Shown in pieces: positions 27,833 through 38,362 of a stretch of DNA of 64,000 nucleotides. Position 1 is the first letter of the stretch. Each line of letters starts with the position of its first letter. The stretch is from Negativicoccus succinicivorans. Lineage in GTDB: Bacteria > Bacillota > Negativicutes > Veillonellales > Negativicoccaceae. The notes below the pieces were generated by a model. It was not told where the DNA came from, searched no databases, and was given only the letters and a program-made list of their open reading frames with translations. The position numbers were made by a program, and so were the translations under genes. The stretch spans positions 23,288 through 87,287 of the forward strand of contig NZ_JACHHI010000004.1 in the NCBI RefSeq assembly GCF_014207605.1. Reading direction: 5' to 3'.

Positions 27833-28968
27833 AAGTATTTTTTTCGGCCGGTGAGGCCTCCGGAGATTTACATGCGGCCGCCGTCGCTCGCGCGCTCAAA
27901 GAGCGCGTTCCCGCGCTTGAAATGCAGGGGATGGGCGGCGCGGAAATGCGCGCCGCCGGCGTGACGGTCGTGCATGATATCGCGGACCTGGGGGTGATCG
28001 GGATTGCGGAAATTATTCGCAAATTACCGTTTTTCTTTCGGTTGCGTTCGGAACTGGTGGAAGCCATTCGCCGCCAGCAGCCGGATGTGGTCGTCTGCGT
28101 GGATTATCCGGGCTTTAATATGAAGCTCGCGCAAGCCGTCAAAAAAGAGCTCGGTATTCCGGTGGTCTACTATATCGCTCCGACGATTTGGGCTTGGCAT
28201 CGGTCGCGGGGCAAAGCAATTGCGCGGGATACGGCGGCGGTGGCCTCTATTTTTCCGATGGATGTGCCGTTGTATCGGGAAGACGGCGCTCGCGTAGAAT
28301 TTGTGGGTCATCCGCTGGTGGATTTGGTGCGGCCGGAATGGTCGCAGGATGAAACCCGCGCTTATTTTCAAATGGATCCCGCCAAAAAGCAACTGTTGCT
28401 GTTGCCGGGGAGTCGTCGGCAGGAGGTGCAAAGTCTGCTGCCGACCATGCTGACCGCCGCGGAGCTTTTGGCGAAAGAATTTCCGCTCCAATGTTGGTTG
28501 CCGCGCGCGAGCACGATTTCCGAGGCGGAGCTTGCGCCGCTTTTGGCCGAGACCGAATTGGATATTCAAATGACGACGTCGCATCTGCATGATTTGATGA
28601 CGGTATGCGATGCCGCATTGGCCGCCTCCGGAACGGTGACCTTGGAAACCGCGCTGCTCGGATTGCCGACCGTGCTTTGCTATAAAGTGGCGCCGCTTAC
28701 CTATTGGCTCGGTCGGCGGGTCTTGCAAACCCCGCATATCGGTTTGCCGAATATTGTGGCCGGGCGGGAAGTGATCCCGGAATTTTTGCAGCAGGATGTC
28801 ACGCCCGAAAACTTGGCGCACGCGGTGGCGTCATGGTGGCGGGATGAGGAAGCATCTCGTCGCCTGCGGGACGATTTAGCCATGGTGCGAGAAAAATTGG
28901 GCGCGCCCGGCGCGGTCGGTCGTGTGGCTGACCTTATCATACGAATCGCTGAGGAAAATAATGACTGA
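27829..28968 (+). CDS. lpxB: Lipid A disaccharide synthase
   Basis: LpxB (GT19) condenses lipid X with UDP-diacylglucosamine. The 379-residue protein shows FFSAGEASGDLHAA, the Rossmann glycosyltransferase-B layout, PTIWAWHRSRGKAIARD, LPGSRRQEV and ASGTVTLETALLGLPTV. The start ATGA overlaps lpxI, and the end overlaps msbA. Confidence 0.95.
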   Translation: MKVFFSAGEASGDLHAAAVARALKERVPALEMQGMGGAEMRAAGVTVVHDIADLGVIGIAEIIRKLPFFFRLRSELVEAIRRQQPDVVVCVDYPGFNMKLAQAVKKELGIPVVYYIAPTIWAWHRSRGKAIARDTAAVASIFPMDVPLYREDGARVEFVGHPLVDLVRPEWSQDETRAYFQMDPAKKQLLLLPGSRRQEVQSLLPTMLTAAELLAKEFPLQCWLPRASTISEAELAPLLAETELDIQMTTSHLHDLMTVCDAALAASGTVTLETALLGLPTVLCYKVAPLTYWLGRRVLQTPHIGLPNIVAGREVIPEFLQQDVTPENLAHAVASWWRDEEASRRLRDDLAMVREKLGAPGAVGRVADLIIRIAEENND

Positions 28969-30691
28969 TTACGCACGTTTATTACATTACGTAGTGCCGT
29001 ACTGGCGGCGCGGGGTAGCGGCCATCCTGGCCATGATTTTGGGAGCGCTTACCACGCTTGCCGTGCCGTGGATCATTCGTAACATCATTGACGACGTACT
29101 GGCCGCGAAAAACTTGGTGGCATTGAACTGGATCGCGCTCGGCATCTTGGTGCTCTTTTTCCTGCGCGGCGTGTTTTCCTATATACAGGGCTACCTGATG
29201 AGTTACATCGCGAACCGCGTGATTATTGATATCCGCAATGAAGTCTACGCGCGGGTGCAACGTTTATCGTTGCGTTTCTTTGATACGCGCAAAACCGGCA
29301 GCCTGATGAGCCGCCTGACGAATGATATCGGCGCGCTGCAGACCGCGATTGTCGATAATTTCGTCAACATTGTCAAGGAAAGCGTTATCCTGATCGGCTC
29401 GCTGGTCGGCATGGTGATTTTACATTGGCGGCTGACGTTACTTTGCATCATTATTGTTCCGTTGGTCAGCATCACCATCAAATATTTTGGTCGAAAACTG
29501 AAAAAAAGCGGCCATATGATGCAGGAACGCATCGCCGATGTGACTTCGCATCTGCAGGAAACGATCGGCGGTATTCGCGTAGTTAAATCGTTTTTCCGTG
29601 AAGATTATGAAATCGCCCGTTTCCGTCAGATCAATCAGGCGAGTTTCGGCGCGGCGATGAAAGCGGCGCGGCAGTCGAGCCAGCTTTCCCCGATCGTCGA
29701 ATTTATCGCGGCGATTGCCGTCACCGCGATTATTTGGTACGGCGGTTGGAGCGTTATCGACGGGGAATTGACCGCCGGTGAACTGATCGCGTTTTTGATT
29801 TACGCCATTAATTTAGCCAATCCGGTGCGGCGTTTAAGCGCGCTTTACGGCGATATTCAGCGTTCGATGGCAGCCGGTGAGCGCGTGTTCGCGTTGCTGG
29901 ACGAAACGCCGGACATTCGCGAAAAAGCCGATGCGATCGCGCTTCCCGTACTGCGCGGCGATGTGGTTTTTGACGCGGTTCATTTTCAGTATGAACCCTC
30001 CAAAGAAGTACTGTCCGGCATCAGTTTTCATGCCGAGCCGGGCCAAAAAATCGCGTTGGTCGGACCGAGCGGTTCGGGAAAATCGACGATCGCCAACCTG
30101 ATCCCGCGCTTTTACGATGTGACGGCAGGCGCGATCAAAATTGACGGACATGATATCCGCGATGTGACGTTGGCGTCATTGCGTGAGCAGATCGGCATCG
30201 TGCCGCAGGATACCGCTCTTTTCAATACGACGATTGAAGAAAACATTCGCTACGGTCGCTTAGACGCGACGGCGGAAGAAGTGGAGGCGGCGGTACGCGC
30301 CGCCAATGCGGAAGAGTTTGTCCGCCAGCTGCCGCAGGGGTTGCAAACGCCGATCGGCGATCGGGGGCTCGTGCTTTCCGGCGGTCAGCGGCAACGCATC
30401 GCGATCGCGCGGGCGCTTTTGAAAGATCCGCGGATTCTTATTTTAGATGAAGCCACGTCCGCTTTGGATACGGAAAGCGAACAGCTGGTACAGGCGGCGC
30501 TGGAACGTCTGATGATCGGTCGCACCGCGTTTATTATCGCGCACCGGCTGACGACGATTCAGGATGCCGATCACATTTTAGTGATTGATCGCGGCCGCAT
30601 TGTGGAAAGCGGCACGCATCAATCCTTATTGGCGCTGCACGGTATGTACTACAACCTTTACACGTTACGCTTACAGGGAGACGAGAAATAG
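28961..30691 (+). CDS. msbA: Lipid A export ATP-binding/permease MsbA
   Basis: The 576-residue half-transporter flips core-lipid A to the outer leaflet of the inner membrane. Six transmembrane helices occupy about residues 15-300. The ABC domain has [39 protein letters not shown] and a switch His (IIAHRLTT). ATG 28961 (after GAGGAAAATA) lies inside the lpxB end and is preferred over an earlier in-frame start. Confidence 0.93.
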   Translation: MTDYARLLHYVVPYWRRGVAAILAMILGALTTLAVPWIIRNIIDDVLAAKNLVALNWIALGILVLFFLRGVFSYIQGYLMSYIANRVIIDIRNEVYARVQRLSLRFFDTRKTGSLMSRLTNDIGALQTAIVDNFVNIVKESVILIGSLVGMVILHWRLTLLCIIIVPLVSITIKYFGRKLKKSGHMMQERIADVTSHLQETIGGIRVVKSFFREDYEIARFRQINQASFGAAMKAARQSSQLSPIVEFIAAIAVTAIIWYGGWSVIDGELTAGELIAFLIYAINLANPVRRLSALYGDIQRSMAAGERVFALLDETPDIREKADAIALPVLRGDVVFDAVHFQYEPSKEVLSGISFHAEPGQKIALVGPSGSGKSTIANLIPRFYDVTAGAIKIDGHDIRDVTLASLREQIGIVPQDTALFNTTIEENIRYGRLDATAEEVEAAVRAANAEEFVRQLPQGLQTPIGDRGLVLSGGQRQRIAIARALLKDPRILILDEATSALDTESEQLVQAALERLMIGRTAFIIAHRLTTIQDADHILVIDRGRIVESGTHQSLLALHGMYYNLYTLRLQGDEK

Positions 30692-30692
30692 T

Positions 30693-32024
30693 ATGTACTG
30701 GTTCTACAATATTTGTCTGGTGCTGTATTGGCTGTTGCTGGTGCCGGTATTGATCTATCGCCTGCTCTTTGAAGAAGGGTTTTATGACCGCTTACGGCAG
30801 AGCGCGGGCGTCATGCCTCAGCCGGTACTGACGAGCATTGAAAACTGCCACGGCATTTGGGTGCATGCGGCCTCCGTCGGCGAGATTGTGGCGGCCAGTC
30901 CCATTGTGCGCGAATTAAAGCAGCGTCTGCCGGAAGAGACCGTGATTGTGTCGGTCGTCACCGCGACCGGTCACCGCATGGCGGAACGGATTATTCCCGA
31001 AGCGGATGCGCACATTTTTTTCCCGGTGGATTTACCGATCATTACGGAGCGCATCGTCAATATCGTCAAGCCGAAAGCGATCCTCTTGGTGGAAACGGAA
31101 CTTTGGCCGAACTTTTTGCAAGTGGCGGAAAAAAATGAAATTCCGGTCATGATGGTCAACGGTCGAATCAGTGACCGCAGCATGAAACGGTACCGCCTGA
31201 TTTTAGGTTTTACCCGCCGCATGCTGGCGCAAATTCGCTGGTTCTGCATGCAATCCCACACGGACGCCCGCTACATTGAAGAAATGGGCGCGGACCCCGA
31301 GCGTGTCCAGGTGACGGGAAATACCAAGTATGATCAGACATATGCCGAAGTCACTCCGGCGGAACGCGACGAACTGCGTCATGAATTCGGTATCGGCGAG
31401 GCGCATCCGGTCATCGTGGCGGGTTCGTTTCATGAAGGCGAATATGAAATTTTGCTGGCGAGCTTCGGCGACGTGCGGCGGCAGTATCCCGACGCGAAAT
31501 TGATCTTGGCGCCGCGGCAGATTCCGGAGGCGGCCAAGGTATTGCAATTGGTGCAAAAATACGGTTTCGTCGGCGCGCGGCGTACGGAATACCATGCCGA
31601 AACGGACGCGCCGGTGTCCGTACTCGTGCTGGATACGATCGGCGAACTCGGACGCATTTACAGTTTGGCGGATATCGTGATCGTCGGCGGCAGCTTTGTC
31701 AAAGTCGGCGGCCACAATATATTGGAACCGGCGGCGCACGGCAAACCCATTTTAGTGGGACCGCATATGTTCAATTTCAAAGATATTTTCGCCCTGTTGC
31801 ATAGCGAAGGCGCTTGCCGAATGACGAGCGCGGAAAATCTCACGCGCGATTTGCTGCGCCTTTTGTCCGAGCCGCAGCGACTTGCGCAAATGGGGGCGGC
31901 CGCGTTACGATTAGTGGAAGAAAATCAAGGCGCGACCAAGCGCAATGTGGATGCTTTTTGCGCGTTAACCGAACGGGATCCGCTTCATTGGAAAGGAGCC
32001 GAACGCAGTGAGCATAGAGCGTAA
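30693..32024 (+). CDS. waaA: 3-deoxy-D-manno-octulosonic acid (Kdo) transferase
   Basis: WaaA/KdtA (GT30) adds Kdo to lipid IVA. The 443-residue protein begins with a membrane anchor (about residues 2-22), then shows GIWVHAASVGEIVAASP, VETELWPNF, VNGRISDRS, and a C-terminal GGSFVKVGGHNILEPAAHGKP. ATG 30693 directly follows the msbA stop. One or two Kdo additions cannot be decided from sequence. Confidence 0.93.
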   Translation: MYWFYNICLVLYWLLLVPVLIYRLLFEEGFYDRLRQSAGVMPQPVLTSIENCHGIWVHAASVGEIVAASPIVRELKQRLPEETVIVSVVTATGHRMAERIIPEADAHIFFPVDLPIITERIVNIVKPKAILLVETELWPNFLQVAEKNEIPVMMVNGRISDRSMKRYRLILGFTRRMLAQIRWFCMQSHTDARYIEEMGADPERVQVTGNTKYDQTYAEVTPAERDELRHEFGIGEAHPVIVAGSFHEGEYEILLASFGDVRRQYPDAKLILAPRQIPEAAKVLQLVQKYGFVGARRTEYHAETDAPVSVLVLDTIGELGRIYSLADIVIVGGSFVKVGGHNILEPAAHGKPILVGPHMFNFKDIFALLHSEGACRMTSAENLTRDLLRLLSEPQRLAQMGAAALRLVEENQGATKRNVDAFCALTERDPLHWKGAERSEHRA

Positions 32025-33126
32025 AGCAACGGAACTTTTTAAAAACGGACCGAAGTCGATCGGTGATCGCGCATTATTGACGACCTTAGGCGGAGTGGAG
32101 CGAATCTACTCCTGGAGCGTTAATTTTTGGGCATCCATGTATGAAGCGGGGCACCTTAAACAACATCGTTTGCATGCCTATACCATCAGCGTAGGCAATA
32201 TTGTGGCGGGCGGCACCGGCAAAACGCCGTTTGTGCAGTACATGGCGCGGCGCTTGCAAAAAGCGGGCGAGCGGGTCGCGATTTTAAGTCGCGGTTACCG
32301 CGGCGCGAGTGAAAATACCGGCGCGATTGTCAGCAACGGCGCCGAGATTCTGCTCAATGCCGAGCAGGCGGGAGACGAGCCTTACCTTTTGGCGCGAACT
32401 CTGCCGGGGGTCATTGTGGCGGTCGGCAAAAACCGCGCCGTGATCGGCGCGCAGGTCGAAAAATTATTGCATCCGACAGTCATTTTGCTCGATGACGGAT
32501 TTCAGCATTGGCCCTTGCGACGCGATTACGATATCGTCTTGATTGATGCCACCAATCCGTTCAGCAACGGACGCGTGTTGCCGCGCGGATTATTGCGGGA
32601 GCCGTTGGAGCATTTGGAACGTGCGGATGCGTATGTGGTCACCAAAAGTGATCTGGTAACCGAGGCGGAACGGGAGAAAATAGCGGGCGTGTTGGAGCAT
32701 TTCCGCGCGCATGTGCCGCTGCTTTGGACGGAGCATCGCCCCTTGCAGCCGGTACGCTATGCGCAGTGGCGGAATGGCGAAACCGCGGAGCAGGAAGCAC
32801 TGCCGCGCCGTTTCATTACATTATGCGCTCTCGGTAATCCCGCTTCCTTTGAAGCGACGGTGGCGGCCGCGGGCTTGGTCGCGCATGATCATTTGCGGCT
32901 CCCGGACCACCACATGTATACGCAGGACGATATTCGCCACGCGGAAGGAACCGCCATGAAAGCGGGAGCGCAGGGGATTATTGTCAGCGAAAAAGATGCA
33001 GTAAAATTACAGGTATTGCAGCTTCGTGAATCATTCTGGTATGTCCTGCCGATGGAACTGACGGCGACGGCGGGCGAAAATGAGTTTTGGGAACACATGG
33101 AGGACGAATGGGAAACCGGTCGATAA
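32008..33126 (+). CDS. lpxK: Tetraacyldisaccharide 4'-kinase
   Basis: LpxK phosphorylates the 4' position of the lipid A disaccharide. The 372-residue protein has the unusual P-loop [18 protein letters not shown] (about 57-74), the [20 protein letters not shown] region and the later SEKDAVKL. It overlaps waaA by 17 bases at its start and kdsB by 19 at its end, indicating tight coupling. Confidence 0.94.
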   Translation: MSIERKATELFKNGPKSIGDRALLTTLGGVERIYSWSVNFWASMYEAGHLKQHRLHAYTISVGNIVAGGTGKTPFVQYMARRLQKAGERVAILSRGYRGASENTGAIVSNGAEILLNAEQAGDEPYLLARTLPGVIVAVGKNRAVIGAQVEKLLHPTVILLDDGFQHWPLRRDYDIVLIDATNPFSNGRVLPRGLLREPLEHLERADAYVVTKSDLVTEAEREKIAGVLEHFRAHVPLLWTEHRPLQPVRYAQWRNGETAEQEALPRRFITLCALGNPASFEATVAAAGLVAHDHLRLPDHHMYTQDDIRHAEGTAMKAGAQGIIVSEKDAVKLQVLQLRESFWYVLPMELTATAGENEFWEHMEDEWETGR

Positions 33127-33875
33127 AAACCGCCTGTATTATTCCGGCGCGTTACGGCTCGACCCGCTTGCCGGGTAAGCCGCTATTGGATATTGCCGGC
33201 AAACCGTTGATTGAGCGCGTCTATGAGCAGGCGAAAAAAGCGAACGTGCCCGCTGCGGTGATTGTCGCGACGGACGACGAGCGGATTCAAAAAGTGGTGG
33301 AAGAATTTGGCGGCACGGCGGTTTTGACGCGTCGCGACCATGCCACGGGGACGGATCGACTGGCGGAAGTGGCGCAGCAGCTGGACGACTGCGAAATCAT
33401 CGTCAATGTACAGGGCGATGAACCGCTGATCGCGCCGGATCTGATTGATCAGTTGGCGACACGTCTGGCCGCGGCCGAGGAATGGTCCATGGCGACGGTG
33501 TCGGCGCCGCTGGCGCAAGAGGATTGGCAAAATCCGAATGCGGTCAAACTGGTCACCAATTTGCGGGGGGAAGCGATTTATTTTTCCCGCTCGCTCATTC
33601 CGTACCCGCGCCATGAAAATAAATATCAGCCGCGCAAACATATCGGCATTTATGCGTATCGCCGCGATTTTTTGTTGCGCTTTGCCGATCTGCCGGCTAC
33701 ACCGCTCGAAGAAGCGGAGTCGTTGGAGCAGTTGCGGGCGCTGGAACACGGTTATCGGATCGGCGTCATTGAAACCACGAAGAAGTTAATCGGGATCGAT
33801 ACACTGGAAGATCTCCTGCGCGCGCGCGCTTATTTTGAAGGAGGACAGCAAAATGAAACCGGTAACGATCGGTAA
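33108..33875 (+). CDS. kdsB: CMP-Kdo synthetase
   Basis: KdsB activates Kdo as CMP-Kdo for WaaA. The 255-residue protein has the nucleotidyltransferase start [33 protein letters not shown], and [12 protein letters not shown]. The start at 33108 follows GGAGGACGA and lies within the lpxK end; an earlier in-frame Met at 33087 has no site. Overlaps kdsA by 23 bases. Confidence 0.95.
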   Translation: MGNRSIKTACIIPARYGSTRLPGKPLLDIAGKPLIERVYEQAKKANVPAAVIVATDDERIQKVVEEFGGTAVLTRRDHATGTDRLAEVAQQLDDCEIIVNVQGDEPLIAPDLIDQLATRLAAAEEWSMATVSAPLAQEDWQNPNAVKLVTNLRGEAIYFSRSLIPYPRHENKYQPRKHIGIYAYRRDFLLRFADLPATPLEEAESLEQLRALEHGYRIGVIETTKKLIGIDTLEDLLRARAYFEGGQQNETGNDR

Positions 33876-34680
33876 TTTACGCTTGGATGGAAGTCGGCTG
33901 TTTTTAATCGCCGGGCCTTGCGTCATTGAAGAATACGAACGGACCAAAAAAATCGGCGAAACCTGCCGAGATATTTGCGCCAAACTGGGCATTGATTACA
34001 TTTTCAAGGCTTCGTTTGACAAAGCGAACCGCTCCTCGTACCAATCGTTTCGCGGCCCCGGGCTGGAAAAAGGTTTAGCGATTCTCGCGCAGCTGAAAGA
34101 GGAACTGCGCGTACCGATCCTGTCGGACATCCATTCGGTGGAGCAACTGGAACCGGCGGCGCAGGTCTTGGATATTTTACAAATTCCCGCGTTTTTATCG
34201 CGGCAGACGGATTTAGTTTACGGCGCGGCTAAGACGGGTAAGCCGGTCAACGTCAAAAAAGGGCAGTTCATGGCGCCGGAAGACATGGAAAACGTGCTTC
34301 ATAAAATGCAGGAAGCCGGCAATGAAAATCTGTTGCTGACGGAACGCGGCGCAAGCTTCGGCTATCACAACCTGGTCGTGGATATGCGCGGCTTTCCGAT
34401 CATGCAGCAATGGGGCTACCCCGTGATCTTTGACGCGACGCACAGCGTGCAGTTGCCGGGCGGCGCGGGTACGCATTCGAGCGGGCAGCGCGAATTCGTG
34501 CCGTATCTCGCGCGGGCGGCAGCCGCGGCGGGAGCGGACGGTTTCTTCATGGAAGTGCATGACAATCCTGACGAAGCTCTTTCCGACGGACCGAACATGC
34601 TGCGCCTGGACGACTTGGAAGCCTTATTGACCGATCTTAAAGCGATTTTTGAAATTGTCAAACGGAGTGAAATACGATGA
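33853..34680 (+). CDS. kdsA: Kdo-8-phosphate synthase
   Basis: KdsA condenses PEP with arabinose 5-phosphate. The 275-residue TIM-barrel enzyme shows [56 protein letters not shown] and [17 protein letters not shown] 33853 follows GAAGGAGGACAGC. It overlaps kdsD by four bases. Confidence 0.96.
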   Translation: MKPVTIGNLRLDGSRLFLIAGPCVIEEYERTKKIGETCRDICAKLGIDYIFKASFDKANRSSYQSFRGPGLEKGLAILAQLKEELRVPILSDIHSVEQLEPAAQVLDILQIPAFLSRQTDLVYGAAKTGKPVNVKKGQFMAPEDMENVLHKMQEAGNENLLLTERGASFGYHNLVVDMRGFPIMQQWGYPVIFDATHSVQLPGGAGTHSSGQREFVPYLARAAAAAGADGFFMEVHDNPDEALSDGPNMLRLDDLEALLTDLKAIFEIVKRSEIR

Positions 34681-35648
34681 CCATTCAAACGACGATGGAA
34701 CATGTTCTGCGCACGGAAGCGGCCGGCATTTTAGCCTTGGCCTCGCGGTGGGACGAGTCGTTTGCCGAGGCGGTACGCATGATGAATGACGCCGCGGGGC
34801 GCATCGTCGTCACCGGCATGGGGAAATCCGGACATATCGCGCGTAAAATTTCCGCGACGCTGGCCAGCACCGGCACGCCGTCCTTCTTTCTGCATCCCGC
34901 GGAGGCGATCCACGGCGACTTGGGCATGGTAACGGAAGATGATGTGGTGCTTGCGCTTTCCAACAGTGGCGAGACCGGAGAGATCATCGGCATTTTGCCG
35001 TCATTGCGCAGAATCGGCGCGCGCTTGATTGCCGTCGTCGGCAATCCCGGGTCGACCTTGGGAAAACGCGCCGATATCACTTTGGATGTCAGCGTGGAAG
35101 AGGAAGCCTGCCCGCTGGGTTTGGCGCCGACAACCAGCACCACCGTCGCCTTGGCGGTAGGGGATGCGTTGGCGATCGCCTTAATGGAAATGCACGGTTT
35201 CACCGCGGATCGGTTCGCGCTGTTTCATCCGGGCGGATCACTCGGGCGCAAACTTTTGTTGACGGTCGCTGACATCATGCATAAAGAGGAACAGAACCCT
35301 GTCGTGGTCTTGACGACAACCGTGCAAAACGCGCTTTTTGAAATGACGGCCAAAGGCCTCGGTGCCACATCAGTCGTTGATGAACAGGGCGCATTGGTGG
35401 GTCTGGTGACCGACGGCGATATTCGTCGGGCGCTGGAAAAAGGAACCGAAGTATTACAGGTTTCGGTGGCTGAAATTATGACGCGTGATCCGCATGTTAT
35501 TACGTCTGAAAAACTAGCGGCGCAGGCCTTGCATGTCATGCAGAGTCATGAGCCGCGACCGATTACCGTATTACCGGTGGTCGGCGACGCGTCGCAGCCG
35601 ATCGGCATGGTGCATCTGACCGATTTATTACGGCAGGGGGTAGTATAA
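34677..35648 (+). CDS. kdsD: Arabinose-5-phosphate isomerase
   Basis: KdsD converts ribulose 5-phosphate to arabinose 5-phosphate for KdsA. The 323-residue protein has a SIS domain ([31 protein letters not shown]) and two C-terminal CBS domains (about 205-320). The name kpsF would fit equally by sequence, but position between kdsA and kdsC supports kdsD. Confidence 0.94.
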   Translation: MTIQTTMEHVLRTEAAGILALASRWDESFAEAVRMMNDAAGRIVVTGMGKSGHIARKISATLASTGTPSFFLHPAEAIHGDLGMVTEDDVVLALSNSGETGEIIGILPSLRRIGARLIAVVGNPGSTLGKRADITLDVSVEEEACPLGLAPTTSTTVALAVGDALAIALMEMHGFTADRFALFHPGGSLGRKLLLTVADIMHKEEQNPVVVLTTTVQNALFEMTAKGLGATSVVDEQGALVGLVTDGDIRRALEKGTEVLQVSVAEIMTRDPHVITSEKLAAQALHVMQSHEPRPITVLPVVGDASQPIGMVHLTDLLRQGVV

Positions 35649-36181
35649 TGGCGGATATCAAGAAACTGAAGCTCTTAGTATTTGATGTCGACGGCACACT
35701 GACGCCGGCGACGATCGAGATCGGCAACGACGGCGAGCTCGCGAAATCGTTTTCGGTTCGTGACGGCCTGGCGATGGCGCTGGCGCCGTACGCGGGATTG
35801 AAAATTGCCTTGCTCACGGGCCGCAGTTCCAAGATTACGCAACATCGCGGGGAAGAGCTGAAAGTGGCGTTTTGCCGGCAAGGCGTGCAGAATAAAGTGG
35901 CCGAGCTTTCCCAAATCATCGCGGAAGAAGGATGGAGCTGGGAAGAAATCGGTTACATGGGCGATGATTTGAATGATCTCGGCGTGCTGGCGCGCGTCGG
36001 CTTCGCGGCGGCGCCGGCCGATGCCGCGTTGGAAGTGCAGGATTGCGCCGACTGGATTGCCAGTCGCAACGGCGGTGACGGCGCCGCGCGCGAATGGATT
36101 GAAATGGTTCTGAAAGCACAGGGCCGTTGGGATGAACTGGTGCAATTTTACAAAAACCAGTCCAGCGAAGAATCGGTATAA
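35648..36181 (+). CDS. kdsC: Kdo-8-phosphate phosphatase
   Basis: KdsC removes phosphate from Kdo-8-phosphate. The 177-residue HAD-family protein has LLVFDVDGTLTP (catalytic Asp pair), ALLTGRSSKI and GYMGDDLNDLGVL. Its start overlaps the kdsD stop by one base, completing the kdsB-A-D-C Kdo block. Confidence 0.94.
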   Translation: MADIKKLKLLVFDVDGTLTPATIEIGNDGELAKSFSVRDGLAMALAPYAGLKIALLTGRSSKITQHRGEELKVAFCRQGVQNKVAELSQIIAEEGWSWEEIGYMGDDLNDLGVLARVGFAAAPADAALEVQDCADWIASRNGGDGAAREWIEMVLKAQGRWDELVQFYKNQSSEESV

Positions 36182-36194
36182 GGACGAAGGGACG

Positions 36195-37115
36195 ATGGCT
36201 GTGAACGCGGAGTATACTTTTTGGAACACGATGAGCCGAATGCTTTGCCAAATGCGTTATGAACGTGTTTTGGCGATCGGCCGTTGGCTGGGTCCGACCG
36301 TTTTACAACGCTTGAAAAAACCGCGTGATCGCGCGCTTTCCCAAATGATGACCGGACTTTCGCTCACGCGTGAAGAAGCCGAACCGTTACTGCAGCAACA
36401 TTTTGAACATCTCGGCATGACGGCGCTCGAAGTGCTTTATACGCCGCGGCTCGTGGCGGAACGGGAGCATTTAGAACGTTATATTACGATGGATCATCCC
36501 GAGCGTTTGCATGCCGCGCTTGCGGAGCAACGCGGCGTGATCGGTCTGACGGCGCATATCGGCAACTGGGAGTGGCTCGGAGCGGGACTTGCGCTGGCGG
36601 GATTTCCCACCACCACGATTGCGAAACGGCAGCCCAATGACACGGTGACGGCGCTTTTAAATCGTTTCCGCACGATGGCGGGACTGGATGTATTTCATAG
36701 CGGCGGTTCCGAAATCATCGGCGCCGCAAGAGCGATCAAACGCAAAAAAATTCTCGGCTTTTTAGCCGATAAAGACGGCGATGTCAACGGCGTGCCGGTG
36801 ATGTTTTTGAATCGCGTTTCGTCCGCGGTAGAGGGGCCGGCCGTGTTCGCGCGTCGGTTTAAATCGCCGATTGTGCCGTTGTTTATTCGCCGCCGCGAAG
36901 ATCTGAGCGGGCATGTGATCCATATCGGCGAGCCCTTTTACTATGAAGACACGGGTGACGAGCAAGCGGATGTCGACCGTTTAATGCAGCGTTGTACGCG
37001 GGAAATAGAAGATTTTATTCTCCGCTACCCGCCGGAATGGTTGTGGGTCCAGCGGCGTTGGTGGACGGAGCCGGAACAAATGCGACGGTATCGGGGAGAC
37101 GAGGCGGTGCGATGA
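36195..37115 (+). CDS. Lipid A late acyltransferase, LpxL/LpxM family
   Basis: The 306-residue LPLAT-family enzyme should add a secondary acyl chain to Kdo-lipid IVA at the inner membrane. The HX4D/E-like motif is TAHIGNWEW (His and Glu), and later GFLADKDGD and PLFIRRRED occur. ATG 36195 is used because the earlier Met at 36132 lies within kdsC without a ribosome site. Whether it is LpxL- or LpxM-like cannot be told. Stop overlaps the lptC start. Confidence 0.85.
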   Translation: MAVNAEYTFWNTMSRMLCQMRYERVLAIGRWLGPTVLQRLKKPRDRALSQMMTGLSLTREEAEPLLQQHFEHLGMTALEVLYTPRLVAEREHLERYITMDHPERLHAALAEQRGVIGLTAHIGNWEWLGAGLALAGFPTTTIAKRQPNDTVTALLNRFRTMAGLDVFHSGGSEIIGAARAIKRKKILGFLADKDGDVNGVPVMFLNRVSSAVEGPAVFARRFKSPIVPLFIRRREDLSGHVIHIGEPFYYEDTGDEQADVDRLMQRCTREIEDFILRYPPEWLWVQRRWWTEPEQMRRYRGDEAVR

Positions 37116-37657
37116 TGAAACAACCGAAATGGTGGCTGTTGGCGATCGGCGCGCTGTTGCTGTTTGCCGGCGGTATTTGGTACGCTTTTTTCGGCGTCGG
37201 ACCGGAACCGGCTTCGGATCAGGAGACCGCCTTGGTCGAATTTAAAGGCGCGGATCTTCACCAGGAAGAAAATGGCGAATTGATTTGGAAACTGTCCGCC
37301 AAGCGTATCATGATGAATCCAAAGACGCGCGTCTTGTACCTGGAAGAAGCGGAAGCGTTATTCAGCGACGGTCCGCATCAAATTCATGTCCAGGCAAAAA
37401 AAGGCGAAGTCGATAATATACAAAAAACGGTGCGGCTGATGGGAAGCGTCGAAATTCGCAGCGATAACGATACCTATGTCAAAGTCAATAATCTTTTGTA
37501 CGATGGCGGCACCGGTAAACTCACCGCGACGGACGGCATTCGTCTTGAGCGGAACGGCATGGTACTCACCGGCGACAATTTGGTCGCCGATCGCGCGTTG
37601 CGACAGGCCACGGTAAGCGGCAACGTGCGGCTCGTGAAGGGGGATGAAGCGCAATGA
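37112..37657 (+). CDS. lptC: LPS export protein LptC
   Basis: The 181-residue bitopic protein has one N-terminal transmembrane segment (about 7-25) and a periplasmic beta-jellyroll. It links LptBFG to LptA in the transenvelope LPS bridge. ATG 37112 and 37115 are adjacent; either may be used. The stop overlaps lptA. Confidence 0.82.
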   Translation: MMKQPKWWLLAIGALLLFAGGIWYAFFGVGPEPASDQETALVEFKGADLHQEENGELIWKLSAKRIMMNPKTRVLYLEEAEALFSDGPHQIHVQAKKGEVDNIQKTVRLMGSVEIRSDNDTYVKVNNLLYDGGTGKLTATDGIRLERNGMVLTGDNLVADRALRQATVSGNVRLVKGDEAQ

Positions 37658-38361
37658 ATAAACGATGGATAAAAACAACGGCGCTTGCGCTTTTTGTCAT
37701 GACGACATGGAGCGTCGGCGCGGTCGATACTACGATTACGGCGGATACGCTGACGTATAACGGCAATGAGGATACGGCACAGGCGAAGGGAAATGTCGTG
37801 ATTACGCGCGGCACGGCGGAAATGACCGGCGCCGAGGGCATTTACCATTTTGCCGATCAAAGCGCGACACTGTCCGGCGGCGTTTCCTATGTCGACGGCG
37901 CGACTTCGCTCACCGCGGCCACGGTGACGGCCTATGCCGATCAATCGCTGGCGGCGTCGGGCGGCGTGGAAATGCATGCGGATGACCGCACCTTGCGCGG
38001 AACCACTGTCACCTATCGTCCGTCGGACGGTTACGGCACGATTGACGGCAATGCGTACTTGGCCGTACCGGGTACGGAAATGACGGCGGGCCACGTCGAA
38101 GCCTATGTGAATGAAATTCGCATGATCGGCACGGGCGGAGTCAGCCTTTCGCATCCGGCGCAGGCGTTTGCAGCCACGGCGGATGCGATCACGTACACGC
38201 AAACGCCGGGCGCGGATGACGGTTTCGCCGTGCTCACGGGTAACGCGCATGCGGTGCAGAACGGTAACACATTGAACGGGCCGGCGCTGGAAGTACGCTT
38301 GAAAGAGCAGGCGGTCGAAACGAAGGGGCGCAGCACGCTCGTCATCAGCGGCGGGCGATAA
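37654..38361 (+). CDS. lptA: LPS transport periplasmic protein LptA/OstA-like
   Basis: The 235-residue protein has a signal peptide (about 1-22) followed by OstA-type repeats (ITADTLTYNGNEDTAQAKGN, AEMTGAEGIYHF, ITYTQTPGADDGF). LptA forms the periplasmic bridge for LPS. It is longer than the E. coli protein (about 185), which probably means additional beta-jellyroll strands. Confidence 0.85.
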   Translation: MNKRWIKTTALALFVMTTWSVGAVDTTITADTLTYNGNEDTAQAKGNVVITRGTAEMTGAEGIYHFADQSATLSGGVSYVDGATSLTAATVTAYADQSLAASGGVEMHADDRTLRGTTVTYRPSDGYGTIDGNAYLAVPGTEMTAGHVEAYVNEIRMIGTGGVSLSHPAQAFAATADAITYTQTPGADDGFAVLTGNAHAVQNGNTLNGPALEVRLKEQAVETKGRSTLVISGGR

Positions 38362-38362
38362 G